Origin: Parvularia atlantis
Lineage: Eukaryota > Opisthokonta > Rotosphaerida
DNA length: 64,000 bases
Direction: 5' to 3'
Assembly (NCBI GenBank): GCA_943704415.1
Contig: CALSCO010001233.1
Span: 29,896-93,895 of the forward strand
Every line of letters starts with the position of its first letter. Positions within the stretch are counted from its first letter, which is position 1. The position numbers and the translations under genes were made by a program. Below are positions 1-17,563 of the stretch, one piece after another. The notes beneath the pieces are model-generated. The model saw only the letters and a program-made list of their open reading frames with translations. It was not told the origin of the DNA and made no database searches.

Positions 1-2692
1 GCAGTACGCCACCTCAGACACGCCCGTGCGCTGCACGTGCCACCCACTGTGCGCGCGTATCGCTTAGTCGCAACTCGTGCACACGACGCAGGCGTACGCC
101 AAGGCCTGGAAGGAGGTCCTGACGATCGTGCAGCTGCTCAAGGTCGAGCTGACGGCGACGCTGCGCGACCAGGCAGTCTCGGTGGACGTGCAGGAGCGGC
201 TGATCGAGTGCGCACGGAGGGAAGACGCAGTGTGCGCGCACGTGCTTACGCGAGCGCAGACACCTCGTTGACCTGCAGACCAACAGCAAGGGCGAGTTTG
301 AGGGCACGACGGACCCCGCGTGGGACTTTCTCAGGCACGGCGCGCAGTGCCGCTGTTCCACACCGCTGACAGCCGTGCGCAGCTACCGCTATGAGGGCGT
401 GCGGCGGCAGATGCAGGCGCTCGTGTCGACCTTCACAGCGCGCCTGTGCGAGATCGGTGCCGTCGACGGCCCATTGCGCATGCTCGCCTGCTCACCCGCG
501 GCGCCGCAGACGCTATCCCCGTCCGCCACGACCAGAACGACCTGCGCCGGCGCCGCATCGTCAGCGTCGTGCTGCACCACCGCCTCGGCGTCTTCACGGG
601 CGAGGGCGGCGATTTGCAGGATCTCGCGTGGAAGCGCTGGCTGTTGTTCCGGCGCCACGTCGAGCGGCTGTCGGCCGTGTTCACGGCGACGATGCCGGAC
701 CTCGCGCGCCTCGTGCGCTCGTACGTCGAGGGGCAGTTCTCCAAGGTGTGACGACAGCTGTCGCTGGCTCTGTGCTCATCTGACCTGTGACGCAGCGCCT
801 CGGCTTTGCCAGCCGCCACCAGGGGCAGCAGTACACGAGCAATGCGCGCGGGATTATCCGCGACGTGATCGACACCTATGCCGGACACGTCCTCGCGGCG
901 CTCCAGGCGGTCACTGCGCCGCCCAGCAACTCCGCCGTGCCCGTGGACCCGCTGCAGGCCGCGTTCATCGTCTCGCGCGCGCACTACAACGTCGTGCAGT
1001 GCTGGGACATGGTGCGCATGGTCAAGGTCGCGCACGGTGCGTGCGGCGCCTGGCCTCCTCTTGTGCGCGACTGCCGGCTCAGCGTGCGTGCGTGTCAGGT
1101 GACGACGCGGGCGCGTTTGGCAAGCTGCGCAGCGCTCTTGTGGGCGTGATCTGCGACGCGTGGGTCAGCGGTGCGCTTTTACGGGCCGTTGCGAAGCATG
1201 CGTGCTGAGGCAGCTGCACGTGCAGAGACGCGTCGCTTCGCCGAGTACGAGCACTGGACGGCCGACACGGTGCACTGAGCGCTCAGGGGGACTGTGCACC
1301 GTGCTCACGCCCGCACAGCAGCATGGGTCGCAGACAACGTCGCTGCCGCGGCTGTTCCGCGAGTTTTCGCGCCTGCTGCTGCTGTCTCTGCGCGACATCG
1401 CCGCGTTTCAGGTGCGAGCGACACGGAATTGCAGCCGGTCTGACCGCGAGTGAGTACACGGACCGGCAGCACACGCATACATCAGACGCCCACAGCGCCG
1501 CACCGCCGCCGCCGCAGCCCATGCGCATCGTCGCCGCGCTGCGTGACCGCATCCGTGCGACGACGTTCGAGGCGCTGTCGAGCTTTGCCGACGTCCTGCA
1601 CCACCTCGCCTTTGCGCCAGCCGACGCGCTCGACCTGTGCGTCCGCAGAGCCGTGCAACGGCGTCCTCACGCCACGCACACAGCTCGCTCGTCACGGCGC
1701 GCACGCGGCGCCTCGGCCAGACGCTTGTGGCCAACGTCGACGACCCCGTGCGTCCGGCCGGCCTTGCGTCGCATGCGCGTGCTCACAAGCATCGCTCGCC
1801 TGCGCAGTCAACCCGCGTCCTGGTCGTGCTGAGCAACGTCGTCTACATCCGCGACGTGATGCTCCCGGCGCTGCGGGCCGAGTTTGAGGCGTTCTTCCAG
1901 GCGTCGATGTCGCACGCGGCCGAGGTGCGGTGACGACTGCGGTCGCGTGTTGGACGCTCATGCCAGCGGGCACGCGCAAAACAGACGGCGCTCGCGACAC
2001 TCGGCCACCTCGAGTCGCTACTCTACCAGCGCTACCTGGCGACGAAGATGAGCGGCCTGTCGCAGCTGGTTGAGCAGGGCATGCTCTGGAGCGGCGTCAA
2101 CTGGCTGCAGACGCAGCGGCCTAACGGTGCGTTCCGTGCGGTTTTGCGCGCTGCTGGAGGCGCTCACGTACGTGCGCGTCGATCAGAGATCCGCTCGTAC
2201 GCGTACGAGGTGCTGATGCGCCTGGTCAAGGTGCACCACCAAGTCACCGACACGTCTCGCACGATCCTCGCACGGTGCGGCGCGCGTGTGCGGTGCCATG
2301 TGCGCGGCTCACGCTGCCGACCCAGCGTCATGGGCGACGTGCTTGGCCTGCTCGCCGTGTGCTACGCCGACGCCGTCGCGCAGATCGGCACGTTCGGCCT
2401 GGGCGGGATGATGCAGGTGCTGCTCGAGCTCGAGTTTATCCAGCAGACCCTCGCCGCGTACGAGACGCCCGACAGCCGCGGCAATTTCGCCGGGGCCGTG
2501 ACGATCCTGCGCGCGCTCACGCGTCTGCAGCCGGCTGTGGGCGCTGCGGCCAAGGGCGGGTCCAGCGAGCTCGGGCCGACCGAGGCCAAGGACCCGCCCG
2601 CGTTGCAGGCCGAACTCAAGGAGCTGCGCGAGGTGCTGCGGCAAGCCGCGCGGTTCTCCGAGGCGCAGTTCCGCTGCTTTGCGCGTGCATAG
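1..2692 (+). CDS. SEC5: Exocyst complex component SEC5 (EXOC2), 5'-truncated by the window edge
   Basis: SEC5 is a subunit of the exocyst, the complex that tethers secretory vesicles to the plasma membrane. Only the later exons are present and the start lies upstream. Read through many small introns, the gene encodes alpha-helical segments such as AYAKAWKEVLTIVQLLKVEL, WKRWLLFRRHVERLSAVF and VLSNVVYIRDVMLPALRAEF. The last of these resembles the SEC5 segment reading LSNCKYTRHVVLPRL. The final exons (about 2190-2690) encode RSYAYEVLMRLVKVHHQV, MGDVLGLLAVCYADAVAQ and LLELEFIQQTLAAYETPDSR, which follow the order of the SEC5 C-terminus (a KEVLVNLIAVHAEV-like helix, then a LEICALRDTVAVY-like helix). 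It ends at TAG 2690-2692 inside a 63-bp tandem repeat and is convergent with the next gene. Exon borders are approximate. Family assignment is by motif order recalled from known SEC5 proteins. Confidence 0.78.
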
Positions 2693-2800
2693 CCGCACAC
2701 GGCGCTGTTGCTGTGCTACGGCGGCGATGCATCAGAATGCTTTGCGCGTGCATAGCCGCACACGGCACTGTTGCTGTGCTACGGCGGCGATGCATCAAAA
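2675..2800. repeat. Two-copy 63-bp tandem duplication between two convergent stop codons
   Basis: Copy 1 spans 2675-2737 and copy 2 spans 2738-2800. They start with TGCTTTGCGCGTGCATAGCC and differ at only two positions (G to A in both cases). Copy 1 carries the stop codon of the SEC5 gene (TAG 2690-2692). Copy 2 carries the stop codon of the convergent zinc-knuckle gene (TGA, complement of 2795-2797). The unit therefore includes the 3' end of both genes, and each gene now stops in a different copy. Confidence 0.95.
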
Positions 2801-3734
2801 TGTTACAACCTTCTTTGGCCGGCGCACGGCCACAATGGCCGTCGCGGGCGCAGCGGGCAGGGCGGGCGCGCGCGCCGCCTCCGCCGCTGCCGCCGCCGCC
2901 AGCGGCCGTTGCTTGCTCGGGCGCTGGGCGGCCTTGCGTTGCTGCATGCGCGGTGGCGGGTCAAACCAGTCGCGACCGCAACCGCGGCGGGCACGCACGG
3001 CGGCGGCGGCTTGGAGCGCCTCGATGGTGTCGTCCGTGTCGGCGTCGCGCGCGCCGCCCGTGTCCATCGACAGCGTGATCTCGCCGCGCGCCGCCTGCTG
3101 CACGACGCAGTCCTTGGCCAGATGCGCCTTCGAGCCGCACTTGTTGCACTGGCCGCCTGCGCTGCGGGGCGTCAGCGGCCGTTGCGCGTGCCGGCGACAG
3201 CTGACGACGCGCCCTGAGGGTAGACGCCGTGCTCATTACTGGCGCAGGCCGATGCCAAATGCCCCGTCTGGCCGCAGACGAAACAGCGCGCGAAGCGGAA
3301 GCCGGCTGGGTGCATGCATGAGCGTGGCCGAGCACGGCGACCGCGCGACACGCACGCTTCGAGCAGGCCTTGCTCGTGTGCTCGGTCGAGCCGCAGCGGT
3401 AGCAGAAGCCGGCGCCAGCCACGTCCGGGCAATCCTCGAGCACGTGCCCCGTGCGGCGGCAGTTGAAGCAGACCTTCGCCGGATGCCCAGATGCCGATGC
3501 GATGAGCAGCAAGCAGCACATCTGTCAAGCGCGCACCAGCTCGCTCGCACGCTGCCGCACGCGGCGCATCCGCCGCTGCTCGCTGCGCAGCTGCGCCTTG
3601 GCCGCCTGATGCGCCGCCTCGGGCGCGCCGCGCCGGCGCTGCGGCAGGCCGGCCGCCGGCGCCACGCGCAGCTCGGCCCACGGCGTCGCGGCCTGTGCCC
3701 CTCGAGGCGCGGCCATCTTGCCCGCGCGTGTCAT
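2795..3734 (-). CDS. ZCCHC9: ZCCHC9-like protein with four CCHC zinc knuckles
   Basis: Nucleic-acid-binding zinc-knuckle protein of the ZCCHC9 family, nucleolar in animals. Removing introns gives four CX2CX4HX4C knuckles in order: CFNCRRTGHVLEDC, CYRCGSTEHTSKAC, CFVCGQTGHLASAC and CNKCGSKAHLAKDC. Between knuckles 3 and 4 lies a YPQG segment like the family's LYADGGG. The C-terminus KKVVTF matches the family's typical KVVNF-like end. The basic N-terminus (MTRAGKMAAPRG) and an Arg-rich helix precede the first knuckle. The first intron joins SEL to VCFNC in phase 0. The start at 3734 is the first ATG; a second Met follows six residues later. The gene is convergent with SEC5 and its stop lies in the second copy of the 63-bp repeat. 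Confidence 0.85.
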
Positions 3735-3836
3735 ACTTCTAGGCGTTTCCTTCGAAATGCATCTTATCTGCCACGTGGCACGTCGTCACTTTCGTCCGCC
3801 TCTCGTTCACGCGCCTCTTCTCGTCGACCCCGCGCC

Positions 3837-5064
3837 ATGAAGTCGGCCACGGCCCTCGTCGTCGTCCTCGCCCTCGCCCTCTGCGGCCTCGCCCTCGCCA
3901 CCGTCCCCGCCGCACAGGGTGCGCCACCGCTCGCCTCTGTCGTGGTCGTGTGTGTTTTTTTTTTTGCCGCTGACACGGCGCCGCTGTCGAGCAGCCAACG
4001 CCAACGCCAACGCCGCCAGCGCCCCCACCGTCGACGTCGACGCGCTGTTCGAGCAGTACCTCAAGCTCAAGGGCAAGCTGGCGCAGCTTGATGCGCCCGC
4101 CGACCCCGCCGCGCCCGCCACCGACGTCAAGACGCACGCCAAGGCGCGTGACGCAACCACCCCCGCGCCGCACGTCGCCCATTACTGACGCCGCCGCTGC
4201 CGCCGCCCGCCTCGCAGAACGTGCACAAAGTCGAGGAGAAGCGCGCGGCCCTCGCGGCGCTCGAGCAGCAGCTGGCCAGCCTCAACGTCGACGTCGTCGC
4301 CAAGCAGGCCGAGCGCCAGCAGCTGGCCGCGGCCGCCGCGCAGGAGGAGGCGCTCAACGTGCAGTTCCAGCAGGCGTGGATCAACAAGCTGCGCGCCGAC
4401 GGCCGCGCCGCCGAGGCCGACCGCGTACGCCGCCGCGCCCACTCGCCGCGTGCCCGTATGGCTCACGCGCATCGCGCGCGCCCCACAGGAGACCGAGAAG
4501 CTCGCCGGCATCAAGCACCGCAAGGCCATGCTCTCGCCCGCCGAGAAGGCCAAGGACAAGATCGCGCGCCTGCAGCTCAAGCTTGAGCGCGAGCAGTACC
4601 GCGTCTCGTGGCTCGAGCAGGCCGCCAAGCAGCAGCAGCAGCAGCAGGTCGCCGCGCCAGCGGGTGCGTTTGTTTTCGCCTGAGGTGGCCACCTGCGCGC
4701 CCACACTGACGCCCAGCGTGCATGGACGACCACGACGCGCCCAGTGTGAACGCATGACTGCGGCAAGAAGTGGCTGCGAAAAAGGTGCACGCTCGCGTGC
4801 TGTGGGGGCATTCGCCAGTCGTGCTCACGCCGCTCCGTTGCCGCAGAAATCCGGCCGCACTGAGGCCCAAAAGTCTCCATTTTGTCATCATCATCCGTCG
4901 TTGTCGCCCCGCTGTCTGTGCACCCGTCCGCGCCCGCCTCGCCCTCGCCCTCGCTGCTGCGCGTCGACGCCGCGCCGTTCACCCGCCCGATCATCGTCTT
5001 CCCCTCGCCGCTGCCGCCCGCGGGCAGCGGCGCCAGCAAGAAGGCGAAGAAGGCGCGCAAGTGA
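3837..5064 (+). CDS. Secreted or ER-lumenal coiled-coil protein, family not recognised
   Basis: The first exon encodes a clear signal peptide (MKSATALVVVLALALCGLAL, cut predicted near ATVPAAQ). Intron 1 (3919-3994) starts after the first base of codon 28. The rest is a charged coiled coil: VDVDALFEQYLKLKGKLAQL, then VEEKRAALAALEQQLASLNV, a QLAAAAAQEE heptad stretch, and KLEREQYRVSWLEQAAK followed by a Gln run. Intron 2 (4144-4217) needs a GC donor (AAG|GCGCGTGA) to keep frame. Another intron begins GTACGC at about 4425. The last exon is uncertain. A strongly GC3-biased frame ends at TGA 5062-5064 with a Lys/Arg-rich tail (SKKAKKARK), but its acceptor is not certain, and reading through would stop at 4683. 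No homologue recognised. Confidence 0.5.
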
Positions 5065-5203
5065 GCTCGATGTACCGTGTGCGACTGTGCATTGATGCGC
5101 ATTTACCGCTGCGGCGCCGTTGAAGAGAAAATGGAGAGAAGTGGGTAATTAGGCCTACAGTACACCACCGAGTGAGGGGTTAGTACAGAGGTGCCGGCCT
5201 TCG

Positions 5204-5802
5204 ATGTCGCACCACAAGGACGACGACGATGCAGCGGGGACGGCGACGCACGACGGCGACGACAGGGACACTGACGCCGGGACGGCGGCGTACGAGCGTG
5301 CGTGCGTGGCGGTCGGGGCCGATGACGTCGGGGCGGTGGCCGGCGGCGACGATGCGGGCGATGCGGCGCGTCTCAACGCGGCGGCGGCGATCGCGTACGA
5401 CAGCGACGGCGACCCGCCGCGCGTCGAGATGGACTCGCACGAGGTCATGGCCCTGCTCGCCGACGCCGACGAGCCCGGCGCGCTGCTGCTGGGCGCCGCC
5501 GCCGCCGGCGAGGCCCGCGAGCTGGCGCTCACCCGCGACGTCTTCGCGCACCACCACCAGCACGCGGCCGGCTTCATCGCCGCCGGCACCGTCGCCCCGG
5601 CCGCGCTCAGCAGCGACGGCGGCGATGGCGCGGCGCCCGGCGAGCAGTCCGCGGCGAAGCGGCCCGCCGGCGACGACGCGGCCGCGCCGCACGTCGCGCA
5701 CAAGAAGCACAAGAAGCGGCACAGGAGCGCTCTCGCCGCGCTCGTCGGACCCGACCTGGACGACGAGGACGACGGCGACTTCAAGGCCGGCGCGGACGAT
5801 GA

Positions 5803-5839
<37 letters not shown>

Positions 5840-8800
5840 TTTGACTTCAAGGGCAGCGAGGACGAGGACGACGACGTCAAGGGCAACGACGATGATAAAG
5901 ACGACGACACCGATCACGGCAACGACGGCAAGCCGCGCCCGTCCGCGGCCGCCAAGGGCAAGCAGCCCGCGCGCGCCGACGACACCGCCCTGCAGCTCGA
6001 CCGCGACTACGATTCGGCCGACGACGGATCGTTCCACGGCAGCGCGGTCGACACAGACGACAGCGGGAGCGAGAGCGACGACGAGGACGAGGACACCAAC
6101 TCGAGCGCGCGCGGCGTCGACGGCACGCCAAACACCGACGCGGCCGGCGCCGGGTACAGCTCTGGTGCGTGCGCGCGCGTGCACGCCACGAGCCGCGCTG
6201 ACGCATCATCAGGCTCGTCCGACGAGGGCGACGACGTCGAGGACGAGGAGATGAATCGCCTCGGCGAGCAGCAGCTCGCGTCGCAGGCCAGCGGTGCGCC
6301 CGTTCACTGCCCCCGATCGCTGTGCTGAGCGTGCTCGCGCCAGACATCCGCCTGCGGCTGCAGCGCTCTGATCGCGCCAACCGCACGGGCATCCTGTACG
6401 ACGAGGGCATGCTCGCGCACAAGCACCCATTGGAGGAGCACGTTGAGCGGGTGTGTGGGCACACGCACTGACGCGGAGCACCGGCTGACGCGCCCGCCGC
6501 GGCCAGCCCGAGCGCATCCAGCACATGTTTGAGCAGATGGTCCGCTGCGGCATCCTGGACCTTAGTCGGCGGTACCAGTCGCGCCCGGCCACGCGCGACG
6601 AGCTGGCGGAGGTGCACACGGCCGACTACCTCGACCAGCTCTTCCGGATGGAGGGTGCGCGGCGTGCGCGCGCCTCGCACGGCCTGATCGTGTGCGCACG
6701 CACAGGCCTGACGGACGAGGCGCTGATGGAGATCGCCACGCGCGACTACAACTCGGTCTACCTTTGCACGGGCAGCCTCAAGGCCGCGCTACTCTCGTCC
6801 GGCGGCGTGCTCACGCTGCTCGAGGCGGTCATGACCGGGCAGATTCAGAACGGGTTCGCGGTCGTGCGCCCGCCGGGGCACCACGCCGAGCACCAGTGCG
6901 CGATGGGCTTCTGCCTGATCGACAACATCGCCGTGGCTGCACGCACGGCCCAGTCCAAGTACAACCTCAAGCGCATCCTCATCCTCGACTGGGACGTGCA
7001 CCACGGTGGGCGGCCCACACTGCTGGCGCTGTGCCGCTCACCGCCGCGTCAGGCAACGGCATCCAGCGCGTCTTCCAGGCTGACCCGAACGTGCTCTACA
7101 TGTCGCTGCATCGCTACGAGGACGGTCTGTTTTACCCGCACTCGCGCGACGCCGACGTCTCGTTCGTGGGCGTGGACGGCGCCGAGGGCAGGCACGCGCC
7201 GTCTGGAGCTCGCTCTGCACGGCCGCGTGCTGACCGTGCACGGCGCCAGGACCGTCAACGTGCCCTGGGACACGTACAACATGGGCGACGCCGACTACCT
7301 CTTCGCCTTCGAGCAGGTGCTTATGCCGATCGCGCGCGAGTTCCAGCCGGAGCTCGTCCTTGTCGCCGCGGGCTTTGACGCGGCCCAGGGCGACCCGATC
7401 GGCGGTTGTCTCGTCACGCCCGCGGGCTTCTCGCAAATGACGCAGATGCTGTCGTCACTCGCCGACGGCCGCGTGCTCATGGTGCTCGAGGTGCGTCGCG
7501 GGCACGTGCTTGTGCCAGCGACGGTGCTGACACCGCGCGCCGCGGGCAGGGCGGGTACAACCTGCGCTCGATCGCGATGTGCGCGTCCGCGTGCGCCTCG
7601 GTCTTGCTCGGGTGCGGCGCCGCTGCAGCCCTGTGCCGCGCGGGCGCACCTGACGAAAACGCCCCCAGGGCCGCGCCGCTGCCGCTCGAGAGCTTCACGC
7701 CGACGGCGAGCGGCATTGCCACCGTGCGCAAGGTCGTCGACGTCCACGCGGCGTACTGGCGCTCGCTGCCGCGCGTGGTCGACGTCAAGCGGTACTACCT
7801 TGCGGGCGAGACCGACAAGGACGGGGTGCTCTCGAGCGGTGCGCGCTGCTGTGCCGTGGGGCGCGTGCTGATGCGGTTGCGCGGTGCAGAGATCCAGCGC
7901 CCGCTGTCGTCGTACGCGCTCAGCCTGAACGGTCTGCTGGACGCGTGGGTGTGGGACGCGATGGTCGGCTCGGGCATGTACAAGTTCCCGCTCAAGATGG
8001 ACGTCGAGCCCGCGTCGGTCTACATGAGGCACGACGCGGTGTGCAGCCGCGGCAGCCGCCCGGATCTTACCGCTGTGGCGCAGCTCGCGCGCGCTCTCGT
8101 CCGACGCGCCTCTAACGCTCCTCTTCCACGGCAGGTGCGATGCCGGTGTGGCTGTGCGCGTGTCGCTGACGCGCCTGTGGCGTGCGCGCAGCGGGCACAT
8201 CCGGTGCAGCCCTCTGGCGTCGCCGCTGCGCGCATGCAGCTGACAGCGCTTCGCTGCGCGCAGATTCACCAACCAGAACGGCGACAACGTGCTGAACGCG
8301 TCGTCGGTGCGTGCGACGCCGTCGCACTCGCCCGCTGACGCTGCACGCGGCCGCAGTCGTTCTTGACTGGCACAATTATGCCATACGTCGACACGGCGAT
8401 GAAGGAAGGCTCGAGCGTGATCGCAGTGCACGTGCACTCGGCCGGGCTCGACGTGCGCGCGCGCTTGAGCGGCCATCCCACATGCTAACGGCCGCGCGTC
8501 TAGCCCTTCGACGACACGGCGAGCGACGAGCTGCGCAGGATCGTGCTGTATTTGTGGGACGAGTACATCGAGTGCGTGCACCCGCACGCACGCACGCACG
8601 AGCCGTGGCTAAGCACGCGCGCGCACGCGTGCAGGCCGTGCGAGGCGCACAAGATCAACGTCATCGCCGACCCGACCGGCGTGCGCTGCCTCACGCCGCT
8701 GTACACGTCGCGCGGTGCGCCCTTCGTCGTCTCCCGTGCGAGGCTTACCGAGCGGGCGCAGACATCGAGGGCCGCATCGCCGGCACGGTCGCATTCACGC

Positions 8801-9375
8801 TGCCCCGGCGGCCGTCGATCATCCCGCACGCCCGCAAGTCGCCCGCGTTCAAGGAGAAGGCGATCTGGTTCCAGCAGGTGCGCGCACACACACGCGCGCG
8901 CTCGCCCCCTGCACGCGGTGGCTGACAGATCGCAAGTGCTCGCGCGTGCTCATGCCGAGCGACCGCGAGCCCGGCACAGACCTGCACCTGCAGCGGCGCT
9001 TCGGGCGGTGCATCTCGGCCGGTGCGCGTTTCAGCCAGCTGCACTCGGTGCTGACACAGCGTGCGCGCGCGCGGACAAGGCCCCGAGTCGATGGCGCTCG
9101 AGCTCCTGTGGACGCTGCGCGAGGAGGCGTTTTCGTTCCTGCGCGACCGCGAGCCGATCATTGCCACGAGCGCGCCGCCGGGCGCGGCCGACGATGGCAG
9201 CAGGAGCCCCGTGGCGAACGGGACGGGCAACGGCGACCACGGCACGGCTAAGGCCGAGGCGGACGGCGAGGGCGAGCGTGCGGCGGGGCGCGCGATGCCG
9301 GACGTGCCGGGTGACAAGGCGCCGACGCCCGAACTGCGCGGGCTCGGGACAGCGAACGTGCCAATGGAGGCGTGA
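5204..9375 (+). CDS. Class II (HDA1-type) histone deacetylase with acidic N-terminus and C-terminal Arb2 domain
   Basis: Zn-dependent lysine deacetylase. The N-terminal ~300 residues are Asp-rich, including an uninterrupted Asp run near residue 205. The catalytic core follows: [21 protein letters not shown], the His-His dyad in [20 protein letters not shown], the metal-binding [11 protein letters not shown] (intron directly after), [15 protein letters not shown], then [19 protein letters not shown]. An intron splits LE|GGYNLR, so the active-site Tyr of active deacetylases is retained. Downstream exons encode an Arb2-like domain as in fungal Hda1: [59 protein letters not shown] and [15 protein letters not shown]. 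The nearby coding frames need more than ten small introns. The TGA at 9373-9375 faces the next gene's stop 47 bases away. The Arb2 call rests on motif order from memory and is less sure than the deacetylase call. Confidence 0.88.
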
Positions 9376-9422
9376 GTGGGGCAGGGCGCAGTCGATATCA
9401 AAGCAGCAGCAGCAAGGGGGGC

Positions 9423-10179
9423 TCACGGCTGCTCCAGCGGCAGCAGCTGCCCGTTGGCGCGCACGGCGTAGTCGACGTACTTGAGCGGGAGCTTGCCGCC
9501 GTCGAGGCCCTCGGTGAGGATGACGCCGTTGGGCGAGCGCAGGAAGACGACGCCGTCGGCCATGGCGCGTGCCGCGTCGACGTAGATGTGCACCTCGGCC
9601 GTGCGGCGCATGCCGCTGATCACGCCCGACGCGCCCGGAAGGCCCGCGGCAAAGTGCATGTGCTGCCGGCCCATGCGCGAGAGATGCCCACTGGCGCGGA
9701 TGAGGCCCCAGGCGGCGAAGGTTGTGCCGTGGACGACGACGGGCAGCTCGGCCGGGTCGTCGACGCGCTCGAGCTCGAGCTGCTCCACGTGGAGCGAGTG
9801 GCCCTGGTTGGCCTTGATCCACGCGCGCCCGTCCGGCGCCTCGGTCAGGGTGAAGCGCTGTTTGTCGTTGTCGGCGACGACGTGGCGCACGTCGGCGAGC
9901 GTGTACTGCCGGAAGCGCGGCAGGCGCAGCACGTCGTCGACCGCGACGAAGCCGTCGGGGCGCATCGGGACGTGCTCGCGCTCGGCGCCGTGCCGTAGCA
10001 GGTACGACAGCGCCTTGGACAGCTGCACCTTGTGACATCGCGTGCCGTCAGCGCCCAGCAGCAAGCAGCAGCACGCGCACCGTCGCATCGGCCGGCCCGC
10101 GCGGCCCCGGGCGCCCCACGTGACGCGCCGCCGACGCAGCCGCCGCTGCCGACGCAGAGCCGCGCGCCGACGATGCCAT
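9423..10179 (-). CDS. TRPT1: tRNA 2'-phosphotransferase (TPT1/KptA/TRPT1)
   Basis: Removes the 2'-phosphate left at the splice junction after tRNA ligation, using NAD+ and releasing ADP-ribose cyclic phosphate. Two exons: 10179-10081 and 10028-9423, with a 52-base GT-AG intron (donor GTGCGCG, branch-like CTGAC) in phase 0. This yields 234 residues beginning MASSARGSASAA. Family signatures are visible: VQLSKALSYLLRHGA at the N-terminus of the domain, DGFVAVDDVL, an IKANQGHS motif, VVHGTTFAAWGLIRASG, LSRMGRQHMHFA, and FLRSPNGVILTEG near the end. Splicing places GPRGPADAT directly before VQLSKAL, which supports the exon junction. Length is normal for eukaryotic members. It is convergent with the deacetylase gene and diverges from the esterase gene 173 bases away. 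Confidence 0.93.
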
Positions 10180-10352
10180 TGCGCAACCTGTATACGTCAC
10201 GAAAGCCAGCAAAGTACCGTGACAATCGGACGCGCGGCGTCATCGTACTGTCTGCACCACTTTGCGCGCGCCGCAGTGCCGTCCGCTCACACTGCGCACG
10301 CAGCAGGTGCACCCCGCGTAGCACACACGCGAGCACACACGCGCGACGAACG

Positions 10353-13130
<2,778 letters not shown>

Positions 13131-13191
13131 GCGAGAGCATCTGTTTGTCAACGGTAAAGAGCACATACAACGAGAGCGCGCCACGGCCGGC

Positions 13192-14645
13192 TCACGCTGG
13201 CGAGCTGCCAGCCGCGGCCAGGCGAATGAACGCGACGTAGCGCTCGTGGCTTGCGCGGGCCTCGGCCGGCGGCAACGTGACGACGTAGTCGTGCACCTGC
13301 AGCGGCGCCAGCTCGTACTCGACCGCGCCGTCGCCGTTGGCCGCGCGGTAGCGGCTCACAAAGTCTGCAGCAGGGTGAACGTGAGAGGCTGCAGGGAGGG
13401 CGTGCGCTTGCCGGGGGGGCGCACCGGTGATGTCGTCGACAAAGATCTCCTGCTCGCCCGCAAACACGAGCGCGCGGGGCAGGCCCCGCAGGTCCGCGTC
13501 GAGCGGCGTCATCTGCGGCGCGTCGGGCGACTGGCTGCCCAGGAACTGCTTGGCAGAGTCGCTGAGCCAGGCGACGTCGAGCACATCGACACTGCAACTG
13601 TCCGTTGGGCGTCGTGGTCGCGGGCACGAGCGCGTGCACGCACTCCCTGTTGCGCTCGTACGACGCCGCGGTCGTGCGGAACGTGACCCAGGGCGAAACG
13701 AGAATGATGCCGGCCGGCAGCGGAATCTTGCGCTCGCGCAGGGCCAGCAGCATCGACATCGTGAGATGGCCGCCGGCGCTGTCGCCGCCTGCGTCGCCGC
13801 GGTCAGCACGGGCGAGACGCGGTCACGGCCTGCGCTGCGCACGCACCAACGACGATGCGCTCGGGCGCGATGTTGAGGTCGCGCGTCAGGTGTAGGTACG
13901 TTGCGACGGCCTCGTTGAGCTGCACCGGGTACGGCGCGTCGGTCGCGAGCGTGTAGCTGCGCAACGCTACCGTCATCGCACACACGATCAGCGACAAGCG
14001 ACGTGCGTACGCACTGTCCAACGAAGATGGCGATTTTGGGGCCGGGCTTGGTGCGGGCGAGGCGCAAGACCGCTTCGAGCGCCTCAAGGTGAACGAGCGG
14101 GCTGAGCGTGACGTACGCGCCGCCTGATCGCTGCTCAGCACGCCACCAGCACCGGGCTCCGCGCGCGCGCACGCACCGTGCCAGAACAGGTGCACGATCG
14201 TGTCCACTTCGCGGTGATCCGCGAAGCCGATCCAGAAGCCCTTGACGGCGCCACTTTGGTACGGGTTGACGCGCGCGAGCGGCGCCTTTTGGTACGCGAT
14301 CGTCTCGGAGATGAGCTCGAGGTCGCGCGCTGCACGTGCGCCACCGCGTGAGCGATGCTGCCGCCGACACCGCAGGCCCGGCCCGACATCACGTGGGATG
14401 CGCGTGAGCGAGTCGCGCTGAACGGCGACCTCGATGAGGCGGCGCAGCGTCCATCCGACGGGCTTGCGGCCGGCGATGTACGTGCGCAGCGCGCGCAGCA
14501 CGGCGAGCACTGCGATCCGCACACAATCAGCAGCATGCAGGCATGCAGGCAGCAGCAGCAGGCGGCAGGCGGCCGGCGGCGCACCAACGACGACCGCGGC
14601 GATGCCCCAGCGACGCACGAAGCGGTACAGATGCACGAACGGCAT
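13192..14645 (-). CDS. Alpha/beta hydrolase of the HSL/steryl-acetyl-hydrolase type
   Basis: Lipase/esterase-like hydrolase. The N-terminus has hydrophobic stretches ([20 protein letters not shown] and [19 protein letters not shown]) suggesting a membrane anchor. After introns are removed the core reads [20 protein letters not shown] (HGG oxyanion motif), PKIAIFVGQ, then [20 protein letters not shown] (nucleophile Ser in GDSAG, generated by joining two exons), [26 protein letters not shown] (probable catalytic Asp) and [12 protein letters not shown] (catalytic His). The intron before [11 protein letters not shown] starts GGTGCGCC. The chosen ATG (14645-14643) leaves only 23 bases to the start of the divergent acetyltransferase gene. 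The 3' end is convergent with the esterase gene, with 61 bases between stops. Confidence 0.8.
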
Positions 14646-14668
14646 GGCTGGCCCGTCGAATTGCCAAC

Positions 14669-17523
<2,855 letters not shown>

Positions 17524-17563
17524 AACGACTAGAGGTGCCTGTGCTGTACGAAAGAGAGCAGTT

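Noticed and set aside
4144-4217. Treating the missing GT donor as a sequence error
   Set aside because: The same AAG|GCGCG context recurs at 27748, 32324 and in CAND1 intron 1, where the exon junction is fixed by homology.
5800-5850. GAC-repeat tract as an intergenic microsatellite
   Set aside because: It is in frame inside the deacetylase N-terminus and encodes the Asp run; it is coding low complexity.
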